From NCBI RefSeq assembly GCF_000756385.1, contig NZ_JNFC01000012.1, forward strand, positions 124,001 through 188,000: DNA of 64,000 nucleotides, in the 5' to 3' direction. Origin of the DNA: Sphingopyxis sp. LC363 (GTDB taxonomy: Bacteria; Pseudomonadota; Alphaproteobacteria; Sphingomonadales; Sphingomonadaceae). The translations under genes were made by a program, and so were the position numbers. The notes under the pieces were generated by a model. That model was not told the origin of the DNA and ran no database searches. It saw nothing but the letters and a program-made list of their open reading frames with translations. The number at the start of each line of letters is the position of its first letter. Position 1 is the first letter of the stretch. This document shows positions 45,413-53,164 of the stretch, piece after piece.

Positions 45413-47806
45413 ATGGACGATCTGCTGAACGACTTTTTGGCCGAAACGGCGGAAATCCTCGCCGAAGCGGGCGGGGCGATCGTCGCGTGGGAGGCGGATC
45501 CCACCGACCGCGCGCAGCTCGACGCCATTTTCCGTTTCGTCCACACGATCAAGGGCAGCTCGGGCTTCCTTGCCCTGCCGCGGGTCACGGCGCTGTCGCA
45601 TGCCGCCGAAGATGCGCTCGATCAGGTGCGCCGCGGCAACCGCGCCGCGAACGCCGCGCTCGTCACGGGCGTGCTCGGCGTCCTCGACCGGCTGAACGAG
45701 CTGTGCGCCGCGCTTGGACAGGATGGAAGCGAACCTGCAGGCGACGACCGCGACGTCATCGGCGCCTTGGTTCAGCGGGCGGAGGCGGATGCCCCGCACG
45801 AAATCGCGGGGGTTCCGCTGCGCCGGGAGGACGATCTTGGCGCCGATCTGCAAAGCTGGCGTTCGATCCGCGTCCCGCTGCCGCTGCTCGACAGCGTGAT
45901 GACGGGCGTCACCGACATTGTGCTCGCGCGCAACGAATTCGCCCGGATGCTGCGCGAATCGGGGGCGGACCTGTCGCTGATCGCCTCGTTCGACCGTCTG
46001 TCCGATTCGATCGCGGGAATGCGGCAGTCGGTCAGCCAAATGCGGATGCAGCGGATCGACAAGCTGTTCGCGCCGCTGCCGCGCATCGTCCGCGATCTGG
46101 CGCAGGAATTGGGCAAGAAAATCGCTTTCCAGACGAGCGGCGGCGAAGTCGAACTCGACCGCGAAATGATGGAGAATATCCGCGATCCGTTGATCCATAT
46201 CGTCCGCAACGCGATCGATCACGGCGTCGAGCCGCTCGAGGATCGCGTCGCGGCGGGCAAGGAGATTACGGCGACCATTTCGGTGTCGGCGCGCCAGTCG
46301 GGCAATCAGATCGAAATCGAAATCCGCGACGACGGCCGCGGGCTCTCTCCCGATGCGCTCGTCGCAAAGGCCATCGCGGCGCGCCTTGTGACCGCGACCG
46401 AAGCGCGCGCGCTGGGGCCGAAGGAAAAGCTCGAGCTGATCTTCCGGCCGGGATTCTCGACCGCTGCGAAGGTCACCGCCATCTCCGGCCGCGGCGTCGG
46501 GATGGATATCGTCAAGGCGAATGTCGAAAAGATCGGCGGCATTGTCGAACTGCGCAACGACGAGGGCCGCGGACTGACGATCCTGCTTCGTGTGCCGATG
46601 ACGCTGACGATCATCTCGGGCCTGATGGTGCGTGCAGCGGGGCAATATTTCGCGATTCCACGCGGTGCGGTGCGTGAAATCCTGCTCGAAAGCGGCGATA
46701 CGGTGCGTATCGACCGGGTCGGCGGCGGCGAATTGGCGACGGTGCGCGAAGAGCAATATCCGCTGCTCCGCCTCGAAACCATACTCGGCCGCGAGCGCCA
46801 CGATGGCGACGACGTCGACGATCGTGCGCTGGTCATCGTCCGGCCGGGGCAGGGGCAAAGCTATGCGCTGAGCGTCGCCGCGATCCACGATCATGAGGAA
46901 CTGGTGATCAAGCCCGCCGCGCCGATGATCATGGCGACCGGGCTTTATGCCGGAACCACGCTCCCCGACAACGGCCGCCCGGTGCTGCTGCTCGACGTTC
47001 AGGGTCTGCTCGCCGCCGCCGCCATCGATGCGAGCGAGGCGGGCCGCAGCCGCGACCGGACCGCCGAAGCCGAAGCCGAGGCGGTGGCAGCGCGCAATGC
47101 CGCGCAGCTTTTGCTCTTCCGCGACACGAACGCCCGCATTCGCGGCATTCGTCTGTCGGTGATCGAGCGGGTCGAGGAAGTGCCGGTGTCGGCCTTGTTC
47201 GAAAGCGCGGGGCGGATACAGGCCCAGATCGGCGACGAAATCTTCCCGGTGCATGCTGCGGCGCTGCCTGGGGGTCAAGGAACGCTGAAACTCCTTCGCC
47301 TCTACGACGGTCAGGCGGTGCTCTGTTACCCGATTGCGGAGGTGATCGACATCGTCCGCCTGCCCGACGCGGTGCAGCCGTCGGCGGCGCCGGGGCTGGT
47401 CGCCGGTGTCGTGCTCGTCGGCGGCGAGCCGGTCGAGCTCATCGATCCCTTCTGGCTGATGGAGCAATATGCCGCGGGCGCGGCGACTGCTCTGACTCCG
47501 CGCCAGCCACTGTGCCGGCTTGCCGACGATCGCGACGGCTGGGGCGACAATTTCCTCGCCCCGATCCTGCGCAGCGCCGGTTACCGGGTGATCGCGGACG
47601 GCGACCCGTCCGACGAGGCGCCTGACGTGCTGCTCTGCCTCACCGGCGACGACGCGCTCTGCTTGCAGCTCGCCGGGGGTGTGCCGGTGATCCGGCTGCG
47701 CACGTCGATCGCGGCGGCGGGACCGGAGGACGAAACCGTCTATCGCTACGACCGCCAGGCGCTGCTCGATGCGATGCGCCGCAGCGTCGGGGGAGCGGGC
47801 AAATGA
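45413..47806 (+). CDS. cheA: Chemotaxis histidine kinase CheA with C-terminal pseudo-receiver
   Basis: This 797-residue kinase has an HPt domain with phosphorylated His44 (FVHTIKGSSGFL), a dimerisation region, a HATPase domain (HIVRNAIDHGVEP N-box, DDGRGLS, SGRGVGMDIVK) and a first CheW-like domain (LMVRAAGQYFAIPRGAVREI). A second CheW-like domain follows after an Ala/Glu linker (LLLFRDTNARIRGIRLSVIE). The last about 90 residues resemble a receiver fold, but the strand that should end in the phospho-acceptor Asp reads APDVLLCL. The P2 domain is not obvious. MDDLLNDFL at 45413 is the usual HPt start. An ATG at 45374 adds 13 residues. It heads the che cluster. Confidence 0.9.
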   Translation: MDDLLNDFLAETAEILAEAGGAIVAWEADPTDRAQLDAIFRFVHTIKGSSGFLALPRVTALSHAAEDALDQVRRGNRAANAALVTGVLGVLDRLNELCAALGQDGSEPAGDDRDVIGALVQRAEADAPHEIAGVPLRREDDLGADLQSWRSIRVPLPLLDSVMTGVTDIVLARNEFARMLRESGADLSLIASFDRLSDSIAGMRQSVSQMRMQRIDKLFAPLPRIVRDLAQELGKKIAFQTSGGEVELDREMMENIRDPLIHIVRNAIDHGVEPLEDRVAAGKEITATISVSARQSGNQIEIEIRDDGRGLSPDALVAKAIAARLVTATEARALGPKEKLELIFRPGFSTAAKVTAISGRGVGMDIVKANVEKIGGIVELRNDEGRGLTILLRVPMTLTIISGLMVRAAGQYFAIPRGAVREILLESGDTVRIDRVGGGELATVREEQYPLLRLETILGRERHDGDDVDDRALVIVRPGQGQSYALSVAAIHDHEELVIKPAAPMIMATGLYAGTTLPDNGRPVLLLDVQGLLAAAAIDASEAGRSRDRTAEAEAEAVAARNAAQLLLFRDTNARIRGIRLSVIERVEEVPVSALFESAGRIQAQIGDEIFPVHAAALPGGQGTLKLLRLYDGQAVLCYPIAEVIDIVRLPDAVQPSAAPGLVAGVVLVGGEPVELIDPFWLMEQYAAGAATALTPRQPLCRLADDRDGWGDNFLAPILRSAGYRVIADGDPSDEAPDVLLCLTGDDALCLQLAGGVPVIRLRTSIAAAGPEDETVYRYDRQALLDAMRRSVGGAGK

Positions 47807-48240
47807 TGGAAAAACTCTATCTCGTCGCGCGCATCGCCGACACGCGCGTCGCGCTGCGCAGCCGCGCGATCCATTCGGTCGTCACCGTCGGCACTCCGGT
47901 CGAGGTGCCCGGTGCGCCGCCGCATGTCGCGGGGCTTTTCGCGTTGCGCAGCCGCGTCTTCACCCTCGTCGATCCGCATGTCGTCATCGGCCTTTCCGCG
48001 GTGCCCGTGGCGCCGGGACAGCGGGTGATCGTCGTCGAGGTCGCCGAGCATGGCTATGCGTTGCTCGCCGACGAAATCGAGGATGTCTGTTTTATCGAGG
48101 CGCCCGAGACGCGCATCACCGGCAAGCTGCTTCCCGGGTGGGCGCGCGTCGCCGACGCGGTGATCGAATATCAGGGCGCTTCGCTGCTCGTCGTCGACCC
48201 GTCCAACTTTATCTCGCTGCCTACCTTAATTGCCGCATGA
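47803..48240 (+). CDS. cheW: Chemotaxis coupling protein CheW
   Basis: This 145-residue protein is a single CheW domain that links receptors to CheA. It begins LYLVARIADTRVALRSRAIHSV and has the GLFALRSRVFTLVDPHVVIGL core, equivalent to the GxxxxRGxxxPVxDL motif of CheW. Its ATG overlaps the cheA stop (ATGATG), so it is translated with CheA. The sequence is divergent from enteric CheW, but length, pattern and context are clear. Confidence 0.88.
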   Translation: MMEKLYLVARIADTRVALRSRAIHSVVTVGTPVEVPGAPPHVAGLFALRSRVFTLVDPHVVIGLSAVPVAPGQRVIVVEVAEHGYALLADEIEDVCFIEAPETRITGKLLPGWARVADAVIEYQGASLLVVDPSNFISLPTLIAA

Positions 48241-48316
48241 ATCTGGCCGTTTATTAACGGGCTGCACACGCCTTGGCGGTAAACATCCCAAATTCCCGGG
48301 GGTCGGAGTTAATTGA

Positions 48317-48691
48317 ATGTCGAAATCTTGTCTGGTGGTCGATGACAGCAAAGTCATTCGCAAGGTCGCGCGCCATATCCTTGAAAGCATGTCCTTTGCC
48401 GTCGATGAAGCGGCCGACGGGCAGGAGGCGCTGACCTTTTGCCGCGCCAATCGGCCCGACGTGATCCTGCTCGACTGGAATATGCCGGTGATGAGCGGCA
48501 TGGAGTTCCTCGGCGCGTTCAACGATCTCGACTATGGGCATCACGAGCGGCCGCGCGTCGTTTTCTGCACCACCGAAAACAGCATCGACCATATCCGCGC
48601 CGCGATCGAGGCGGGCGCCGACGAATATGTGATGAAGCCGTTCGACCGCGAAACGCTGGAAGGAAAATTGCAGCTCGTCGGCATCGCCTGA
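48317..48691 (+). CDS. cheY: Chemotaxis response regulator CheY
   Basis: This 124-residue stand-alone receiver has the acidic pair Asp9-Asp10 (CLVVDDSKVIRK), phospho-acceptor Asp53 (ILLDWNMPVMSG), the switch threonine in FCTTEN and the lysine in VMKPF. It lies between cheW and cheB with GGAG before its ATG. The close similarity to single-domain regulators of sphingomonad chemotaxis clusters suggests control of the flagellar motor or a phosphate sink. The output target is not in this window. Confidence 0.95.
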   Translation: MSKSCLVVDDSKVIRKVARHILESMSFAVDEAADGQEALTFCRANRPDVILLDWNMPVMSGMEFLGAFNDLDYGHHERPRVVFCTTENSIDHIRAAIEAGADEYVMKPFDRETLEGKLQLVGIA

Positions 48692-48708
48692 ATCCGGAAA
48701 CCCTGCGC

Positions 48709-49809
48709 GTGGCTCAACCGCAACCCCTGATACCGGACCCGGAGCCAACCGCACGCACCGTGCGCGTGATGCTCGTCGACGACAGCCTCGTCGTTCGCAG
48801 CATCCTCGAACGGATCGTCGATCAGCGCGCGGGGCTCAAAATCTGCGCTTCGGTCGCCTCGGCGCAGGACGCGCTCGACTATCTCTCGCGCGAGCCCGTC
48901 GATGTCGTCGTGCTCGACGTCGAAATGCCGGGCATGAACGGCATCGACGCGCTGCCGCACATATTGGAACGCGCCGAAAAGGCCCGCGTGCTCATCCTCT
49001 CCTCGAACTGCGTTGAGGGCGGCCCCGCCGCGATCGAGGCGCTCGCGCTCGGTGCTAGCGACACGCTTGCCAAGCCCGGGCGCGGCAGCTTTTCGGGGCG
49101 CTTCGCCGATGTGCTGACCGAGCGGATCATGACGCTCGGCCACCGGCAGGACCATCCGGCGCCGGTGCCGGCCGCCGAACGCCGCGCGTCGCAGCCGGCC
49201 GCGCTCGCGATCGACACCGACCAGCCGATCGAGTGCATCGCGGTCGCGGCGTCGACCGGCGGCATTCCCGCCTTCACCAATTTCCTCGCGCACCTCGATC
49301 CGCGGATCAGCGCACCGATCCTGCTGACCCAGCATCTGCCCGACGCCTTCATGGAGTTTTACGCGAAGCAGATCGGGATGATGACGGCGCGCCGGGTGCG
49401 CGTCGCCGAAGCGGGCATGGCGATCGAACCAAACTCTATCTATCTCGCGCCCGGCAACGCGCATCTGATCGTCGTCGAGGGCGCCCGGCGCCGCGAAATC
49501 GCGCTCGATCATCACCCCGTCGACAATGGTTGTTGTCCGTCCGCCGACCCGATGCTCGCTTCGGTCGCCGGCGTCTATGGCAAGGGCGGCATCGCCGTGA
49601 TCCTCAGCGGCATGGGCCGTGACGGCGCGATCGGCGCGGCGCGATTGAAGGATGCGGGCGGAACGATCTTCGCGCAGGCGCCCGAAAGCTGCGTGATCTG
49701 GGGCATGCCGGGCGCGGTGGCGAAGTCGGGCATCGCCGCGGTGACGCTCAATCCTGACGCGATCGCGCTGATGCTCGGCAGCTTCCTGCCCGGAAGGCGC
49801 AAGTCATGA
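48709..49809 (+). CDS. cheB: Chemotaxis protein-glutamate methylesterase CheB
   Basis: This 366-residue enzyme removes methyl groups from receptor glutamates and can deamidate glutamines. The N-terminal receiver has the phospho-acceptor Asp70 (VVVLDVEMPGMNG). The C-terminal esterase has its triad in AASTGGIPA (Ser at about 183), TQHLPDAF (His at about 208) and SGMGRDGA (Asp at about 304). The start is probably GTG at 48709, 17 nt after the cheY stop, with GGAAA upstream. The longer frame reads through cheY in another frame. It overlaps cheR by 4 nt. Confidence 0.95.
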   Translation: MAQPQPLIPDPEPTARTVRVMLVDDSLVVRSILERIVDQRAGLKICASVASAQDALDYLSREPVDVVVLDVEMPGMNGIDALPHILERAEKARVLILSSNCVEGGPAAIEALALGASDTLAKPGRGSFSGRFADVLTERIMTLGHRQDHPAPVPAAERRASQPAALAIDTDQPIECIAVAASTGGIPAFTNFLAHLDPRISAPILLTQHLPDAFMEFYAKQIGMMTARRVRVAEAGMAIEPNSIYLAPGNAHLIVVEGARRREIALDHHPVDNGCCPSADPMLASVAGVYGKGGIAVILSGMGRDGAIGAARLKDAGGTIFAQAPESCVIWGMPGAVAKSGIAAVTLNPDAIALMLGSFLPGRRKS

Positions 49810-50675
49810 TGGGGGGCAGCGCCAGCGAATCGGCCTATCGCGTCCTGATGGGCGTGCTCGAATCGCGCACCGGGCAGACGCTTTCGCCCAGCCGCATCTG
49901 GCGGATCGAAATGTCGCTCAAACCGGTGATGCAGCGTCACGGCATCGCCGATCTCGACGCGCTGGTCGCCGCGCTCGTCACCTCGACCAGCCGGGCACTG
50001 CTCGACGATACGGTCGACGCCATGCTCAACAACGAGACCTATTTCTATCGCGAATACAGCGTTTTTGACGAGATAGCTGCGACAGCACTCGAGCAAATTC
50101 GCGAGATCAACAAGCTGCGCCGCCGGCTGACGATCTGGCATTGCGGCGTATCGACGGGACAGGAAGCCTATTCGATGGCGATGCTGATCGCCGAACAGGG
50201 CGCGAAATGGGCGGGGTGGCAGGTCGATATCGTCGGCACCGACGTCAGCCATCATGCGATCGGCCGCGCGCGCGTCGGCCTCTACACTCAGTTCGAGATT
50301 CAGCGCGGGCTGCCCGTCCAACGAATGGTGCGCTGGTTCGATCAGACCGAGGGCGGCTGGCTCGCCAAGGCGGATATCAGGCGCCGGATTGACTTTTCGG
50401 TGCAGAATATGCTCACCGACCGGCCGCCGCTGGCGAGCCCGGCGGACCTCATTTTCTGCCGCAACCTGCTGCTCTATTTTTCGGCACCGATGCGCCAGAA
50501 AGCCTTTGCGCGGCTGCGCGCGATGGCGGCGCCGCAAAGCTTCCTCGTTCTCGGCGCCGGCGAAACGGTGCTTGGGCAGACCGACCAGTTCGTCGCGAGC
50601 CCGCGCCTGCGCGGCCTTTACGAACCCGCCGACCAGCAGGTCCGCCGGCCAGATTCGCGCTCGATCGCCGCCTGA
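49806..50675 (+). CDS. cheR: Chemotaxis protein methyltransferase CheR
   Basis: This 289-residue enzyme methylates receptor glutamates with SAM. The N-terminal helical domain includes LLDDTVDAMLNNETYFYRE (the NETxFFR-type motif). The SAM site is IWHCGVSTGQEAYSMAMLI, and DLIFCRNLLLYFS follows. The start overlaps the cheB stop (ATGATG). It is the last che gene. A methylation-based adaptation system therefore exists, although no receptor gene is nearby. Confidence 0.95.
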   Translation: MMGGSASESAYRVLMGVLESRTGQTLSPSRIWRIEMSLKPVMQRHGIADLDALVAALVTSTSRALLDDTVDAMLNNETYFYREYSVFDEIAATALEQIREINKLRRRLTIWHCGVSTGQEAYSMAMLIAEQGAKWAGWQVDIVGTDVSHHAIGRARVGLYTQFEIQRGLPVQRMVRWFDQTEGGWLAKADIRRRIDFSVQNMLTDRPPLASPADLIFCRNLLLYFSAPMRQKAFARLRAMAAPQSFLVLGAGETVLGQTDQFVASPRLRGLYEPADQQVRRPDSRSIAA

Positions 50676-50742
50676 CCTTGCTTTTTGCGCCCCGCTGGCG
50701 CAATCGACGGATTGGCAAGAACAGGATGGACCCGCAAAGCGC

Positions 50743-51432
50743 ATGAGCGATTTTATCGAACGCTGGTCTCCCAACTTCGACGAGCGTTCGCTGCCCATTT
50801 CGATGATCATTCTCCACTATACCGGTATGAAGACCGGTGCCGAAGCCATTGATTGGCTTGCCAATCCAGAGGCGAAGGTGTCGGCGCACTATGTCGTCAG
50901 CGAGGACGGCCAGATCACCCATATGGTGCCCGAGGACAAGCGCGCCTGGCACGCGGGCAAATCGCACTGGCGCGGCGTCAGCGACATCAATTCGGCGAGC
51001 GTCGGGATCGAGATCGTCAACCCGGGGCATGAATGGGGCTATGTGCCCTTTCCCGACCCGCAGATCGCCTCGGTCGTCCGTCTCGTCCACATGGTCAAGG
51101 ACCGCCACGCGATCACCCGCGGCAATGTCGTCGGCCATTCGGATATCGCCCCGACGCGCAAACAGGATCCGGGCGAGCTTTTCCCCTGGGAGGAACTTGC
51201 GCGCCGCCGCCTCGCGCTGCCGCGCCCCACAAAGAAGCTCACCGATCCCTTGTGGACCGACGCGGGCTTCCTGCTCGCGCTCGAACGCTTCGGTTATGAC
51301 GTGACCGACGGCTTCGCGGCGACGGTGGCGTTCCAGCGGCGTTTCCGCCCCGAACTGATCGACGGCACGATCGACGGCGAATGCCGCGCGATCCTGCTCG
51401 CGCTGTTGCTGCCGCAGCCCGAGGGCAATTGA
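50743..51432 (+). CDS. N-acetylmuramoyl-L-alanine amidase, AmpD/AmiD type
   Basis: This 229-residue protein has an amidase-2 domain with zinc ligands in ILHYTGM (His at about 25) and GHSDIAPTRKQDPG (His and Asp), and SAHYVVSEDGQI between them. A C-terminal peptidoglycan-binding-1 domain follows (FGYDVTDGFAATVAFQRRFRP). There is no signal peptide, so it may recycle cytoplasmic anhydro-muropeptides like AmpD, though the binding domain is more typical of AmiD. It ends 25 nt before the rnpB -10 element. Confidence 0.9.
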   Translation: MSDFIERWSPNFDERSLPISMIILHYTGMKTGAEAIDWLANPEAKVSAHYVVSEDGQITHMVPEDKRAWHAGKSHWRGVSDINSASVGIEIVNPGHEWGYVPFPDPQIASVVRLVHMVKDRHAITRGNVVGHSDIAPTRKQDPGELFPWEELARRRLALPRPTKKLTDPLWTDAGFLLALERFGYDVTDGFAATVAFQRRFRPELIDGTIDGECRAILLALLLPQPEGN

Positions 51433-51462
51433 CTCGTCAAACTCGGCAGGAAGGCTTATAAT
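51429..51462 (+). promoter_or_regulatory. Promoter of rnpB
   Basis: TATAAT (51457-51462) is a perfect -10 and stands 7 nt before the first base of the RNA. TTGACT (51429-51434) is the nearest -35-like hexamer but is 22 nt away, longer than usual, so the -35 contact may be weak or different. Confidence 0.6.
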
Positions 51463-51468
51463 CATCCG

Positions 51469-51856
51469 CGCCAGAGGGTCGGGCGATCGCCGCCGCGCAA
51501 GCGGGGGAGGAAAGTCCGGGCTCCACGGAAACCACGGTGCCGGATAACGTCCGGCGGGCCGGTCCGAAGGGCCGGTTCAGGGAAAGTGCCACAGAGAGCA
51601 GACCGCCAAAGGCCTCGGCCCGGCGAAAGGTGAAAGGGTGCGGTAAGAGCGCACCGCGCGGACGGTAACGGACGCGGCACGGCAAACCCCACCGGGAGCA
51701 AGGTCGAATAGGGATGGCACGGATTTATCCAGGGTCGGTTCCGGCCCCGCCGTCCGGGTTGACTGCTTGAGCGTTCGGGCAACCGTCCGCCTAGAGGAAT
51801 GATCGCCTATCCCCGCAAGGGGGGGACAGAACCCGGCTTACAGACCCTCTGGCAAC
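51469..51856 (+). ncRNA. rnpB: RNase P RNA (type A)
   Basis: This is the catalytic RNA that removes tRNA 5' leaders. The P1 stem is perfect: GCCAGAGGGTC (51470-51480) pairs with GACCCTCTGGC (51843-51853). Conserved core blocks are visible: GAGGAAAGTCCGGGCTCC near the 5' end, CAGGGAAAGTGCCACAGAGA, GGTAAGAGCGCACCG, and ATAGGGATGGC. Near the 3' end comes GACAGAACCCGGCTTACAG, the universally conserved strand that forms P4 and J. Ends are set from P1 and are good to a few bases. Confidence 0.97.
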
Positions 51857-51930
51857 TCTCTCCAGGCCCCGCGTGCGGGAACGCCCGCACACGGGCCGCG
51901 TTCTGAAGAAACCAGAAAGGGAGACGAACC

Positions 51931-52086
51931 ATGAAAGTCGTCGATGACCATGTCGAAGTGACCGAGACCGAGGCAAGCAGCGGGGTAAAGGGACATAATG
52001 TCCGCTATGTACTGGCCATTTCGTTGATCGCGGTGATCATCATACTGTCGGCGGTGTGGATCATTCCGGCGCTGCTGCAGCCGTGA
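51931..52086 (+). CDS. Small single-span membrane protein
   Basis: This 51-residue reading frame begins at ATG 51931 with GGGAG 9 nt upstream. It encodes an acidic 20-residue head (MKVVDDHVEVTETEASSGV) and one hydrophobic helix (VLAISLIAVIIILSAVWII, about residues 27-45). It uses codons typical of the genome (GTC, GAC, ATC, CTG). It lies 74 nt after rnpB. The function is unknown. Its good ribosome site and clean transmembrane pattern make it a likely real gene that annotation may skip. Confidence 0.7.
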   Translation: MKVVDDHVEVTETEASSGVKGHNVRYVLAISLIAVIIILSAVWIIPALLQP

Positions 52087-52216
52087 TCTTTCCTCCATTA
52101 TAGTCGGCCCGGCATCGGATTATTGGCCGTTAGCGCTTCATCCACTTTGTCGATGGTGACGCGCGCAACGCTGCATGGAATGTCAGTTTTGGGGTGGGGA
52201 GCGGACATTCCACAAC

Positions 52217-52306
52217 CGTCGCCCCCGCGAAGGCGGGGGCCGCTAGCGGCCTTACTCAGCGGCATTGTGTAAAACGACAGCGGCCCCCGCCTTCGCGGGG
52301 GCGACG
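52217..52306. repeat. Two-hairpin intergenic repeat, family B (copy 3)
   Basis: This 90-bp element begins CGTCGCCCCCGCGAAGGCG and ends with its inverse (CGCCTTCGCGGGGGCGACG). The left arm continues GGGGCCGCTAGCGG and the right arm CAGCGGCCCCCG. Both length and arms match the copy at 62265, while the central 30 bp differ. Confidence 0.9.
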
Positions 52307-52356
52307 GCTAGGTTCGGTCGCTTCCCGTCGTAGCGCGCATCTAGCAAAGCCCGAAG

Positions 52357-52551
52357 CTACTCTGCCTTATTTTTGAGCGCCGCAGCGCTTCTGAACTTTT
52401 CAATCGCAGCCTGCTTGGCAGCTCTGCTCTGGCCGAACGGGTCACCGACATGATCTAAACTCCCGTCCAGTTTCGGCACCGACTGGTGAGCGCGCGCCTT
52501 CCTGCGAGCGCTCCCCGTTCTCGTACGGCTGGCTGATACGACGCTAGACAT
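52357..52551 (-). CDS. Doubtful small basic protein
   Basis: This is a 64-codon open frame on the minus strand with many Arg and Lys (RTGSARRKARAHQSVPK) and a helical C-terminus (AAKQAAIEKFRSAAALKNKAE region). The GGAG before the ATG is only one base away, too close for normal initiation. Codon use (AGA, TTA, GTA, TCA) differs from the neighbours. No family is recognised. It may be a recently acquired gene or simply chance. Confidence 0.25.
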   Translation of the reverse strand: MSSVVSASRTRTGSARRKARAHQSVPKLDGSLDHVGDPFGQSRAAKQAAIEKFRSAAALKNKAE

Positions 52552-52668
52552 ACTCCGCAGATAACATGAAGTCCGAGAAAGCCAAATGTCCGCAATCGGT
52601 CGAAAGCCGTCGTTCCCCCCATTGATTCGTTTGGGTAAGTTTGGCGAACGTGAGGATAGGGGCGAAAA

Positions 52669-53157
52669 TCAAGCGGTGGGATAGCCGACCCCCATCACTT
52701 CCCATTCCTTCGGCCCGGCGGGGAGCTGCACGGTGCGCAGATCGCCCACCGCAGCGCCGCGTAACGCGCGGGCGAGGGGGCTGTTCCAGCCGATCCGGCC
52801 TTCGCCGGCCTCGGCCTCGTCATCGCCCACCAATGTGACCACGCGCCGCGCATCGTCGTCATCGGCAAGCTCGACCGTCGCGCCGAACCAGATGCGACTC
52901 TTGTCGGGTTGCTCGGCCGGGTCGACGACGCGCGCCGCCTTCATGCGCCGGGCAAGAAAGCCCAGGCGCCGGTCGATCTCGCGCAGCCGCTTGCGGCCAT
53001 AGATATAGTCGCCATTCTCGCTGCGGTCGCCGTTGCCTGCGGCCCAGCTGATCACCTCGACCAGCTTGGGCCGCTCCTGTCCAAGCAGCGCGTCATATTC
53101 GGCGCGCAGCGCGGCATAGCCCGCAGGGCTGATGATGTTCGTCTTGTCCCCCGCCAT
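52669..53157 (-). CDS. greB: Transcription elongation factor GreB
   Basis: This 162-residue factor rescues backtracked RNA polymerase by stimulating transcript cleavage. The N-terminal coiled coil carries the acidic tip and GreB-type sequence GDRSENGDYIYGRKRLREIDRR. The C-terminal FKBP-like domain includes GATVELADDDDARRVVTLVG and GWNSPLARALRGAAVGD. The length and the YIYGKKRLREID-like segment favour GreB over GreA. It is 7 nt upstream of the transglycosylase-gene end, on the same strand. Confidence 0.94.
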   Translation of the reverse strand: MAGDKTNIISPAGYAALRAEYDALLGQERPKLVEVISWAAGNGDRSENGDYIYGRKRLREIDRRLGFLARRMKAARVVDPAEQPDKSRIWFGATVELADDDDARRVVTLVGDDEAEAGEGRIGWNSPLARALRGAAVGDLRTVQLPAGPKEWEVMGVGYPTA

Positions 53158-53164
53158 GCGGTTC

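Larger units (their letters stand above)
52087..52668. other. GC-poorer intergenic stretch between the small membrane protein and greB
   Basis: This 582-nt region contains a family B repeat (52217-52306) and one weak open frame (52357-52551, minus). Outside the repeat the GC content is visibly lower than in flanking genes, and rare codons such as AGA, TTA and GTA appear in the open frame. I see no tRNA, integrase or other mobile-element remains. Confidence 0.55.

Noticed and set aside
52194..52376. Plus-strand 60-codon frame over the family B repeat
   Set aside because: Most of it is the repeat itself. The translation is a by-product of the hairpin arms.
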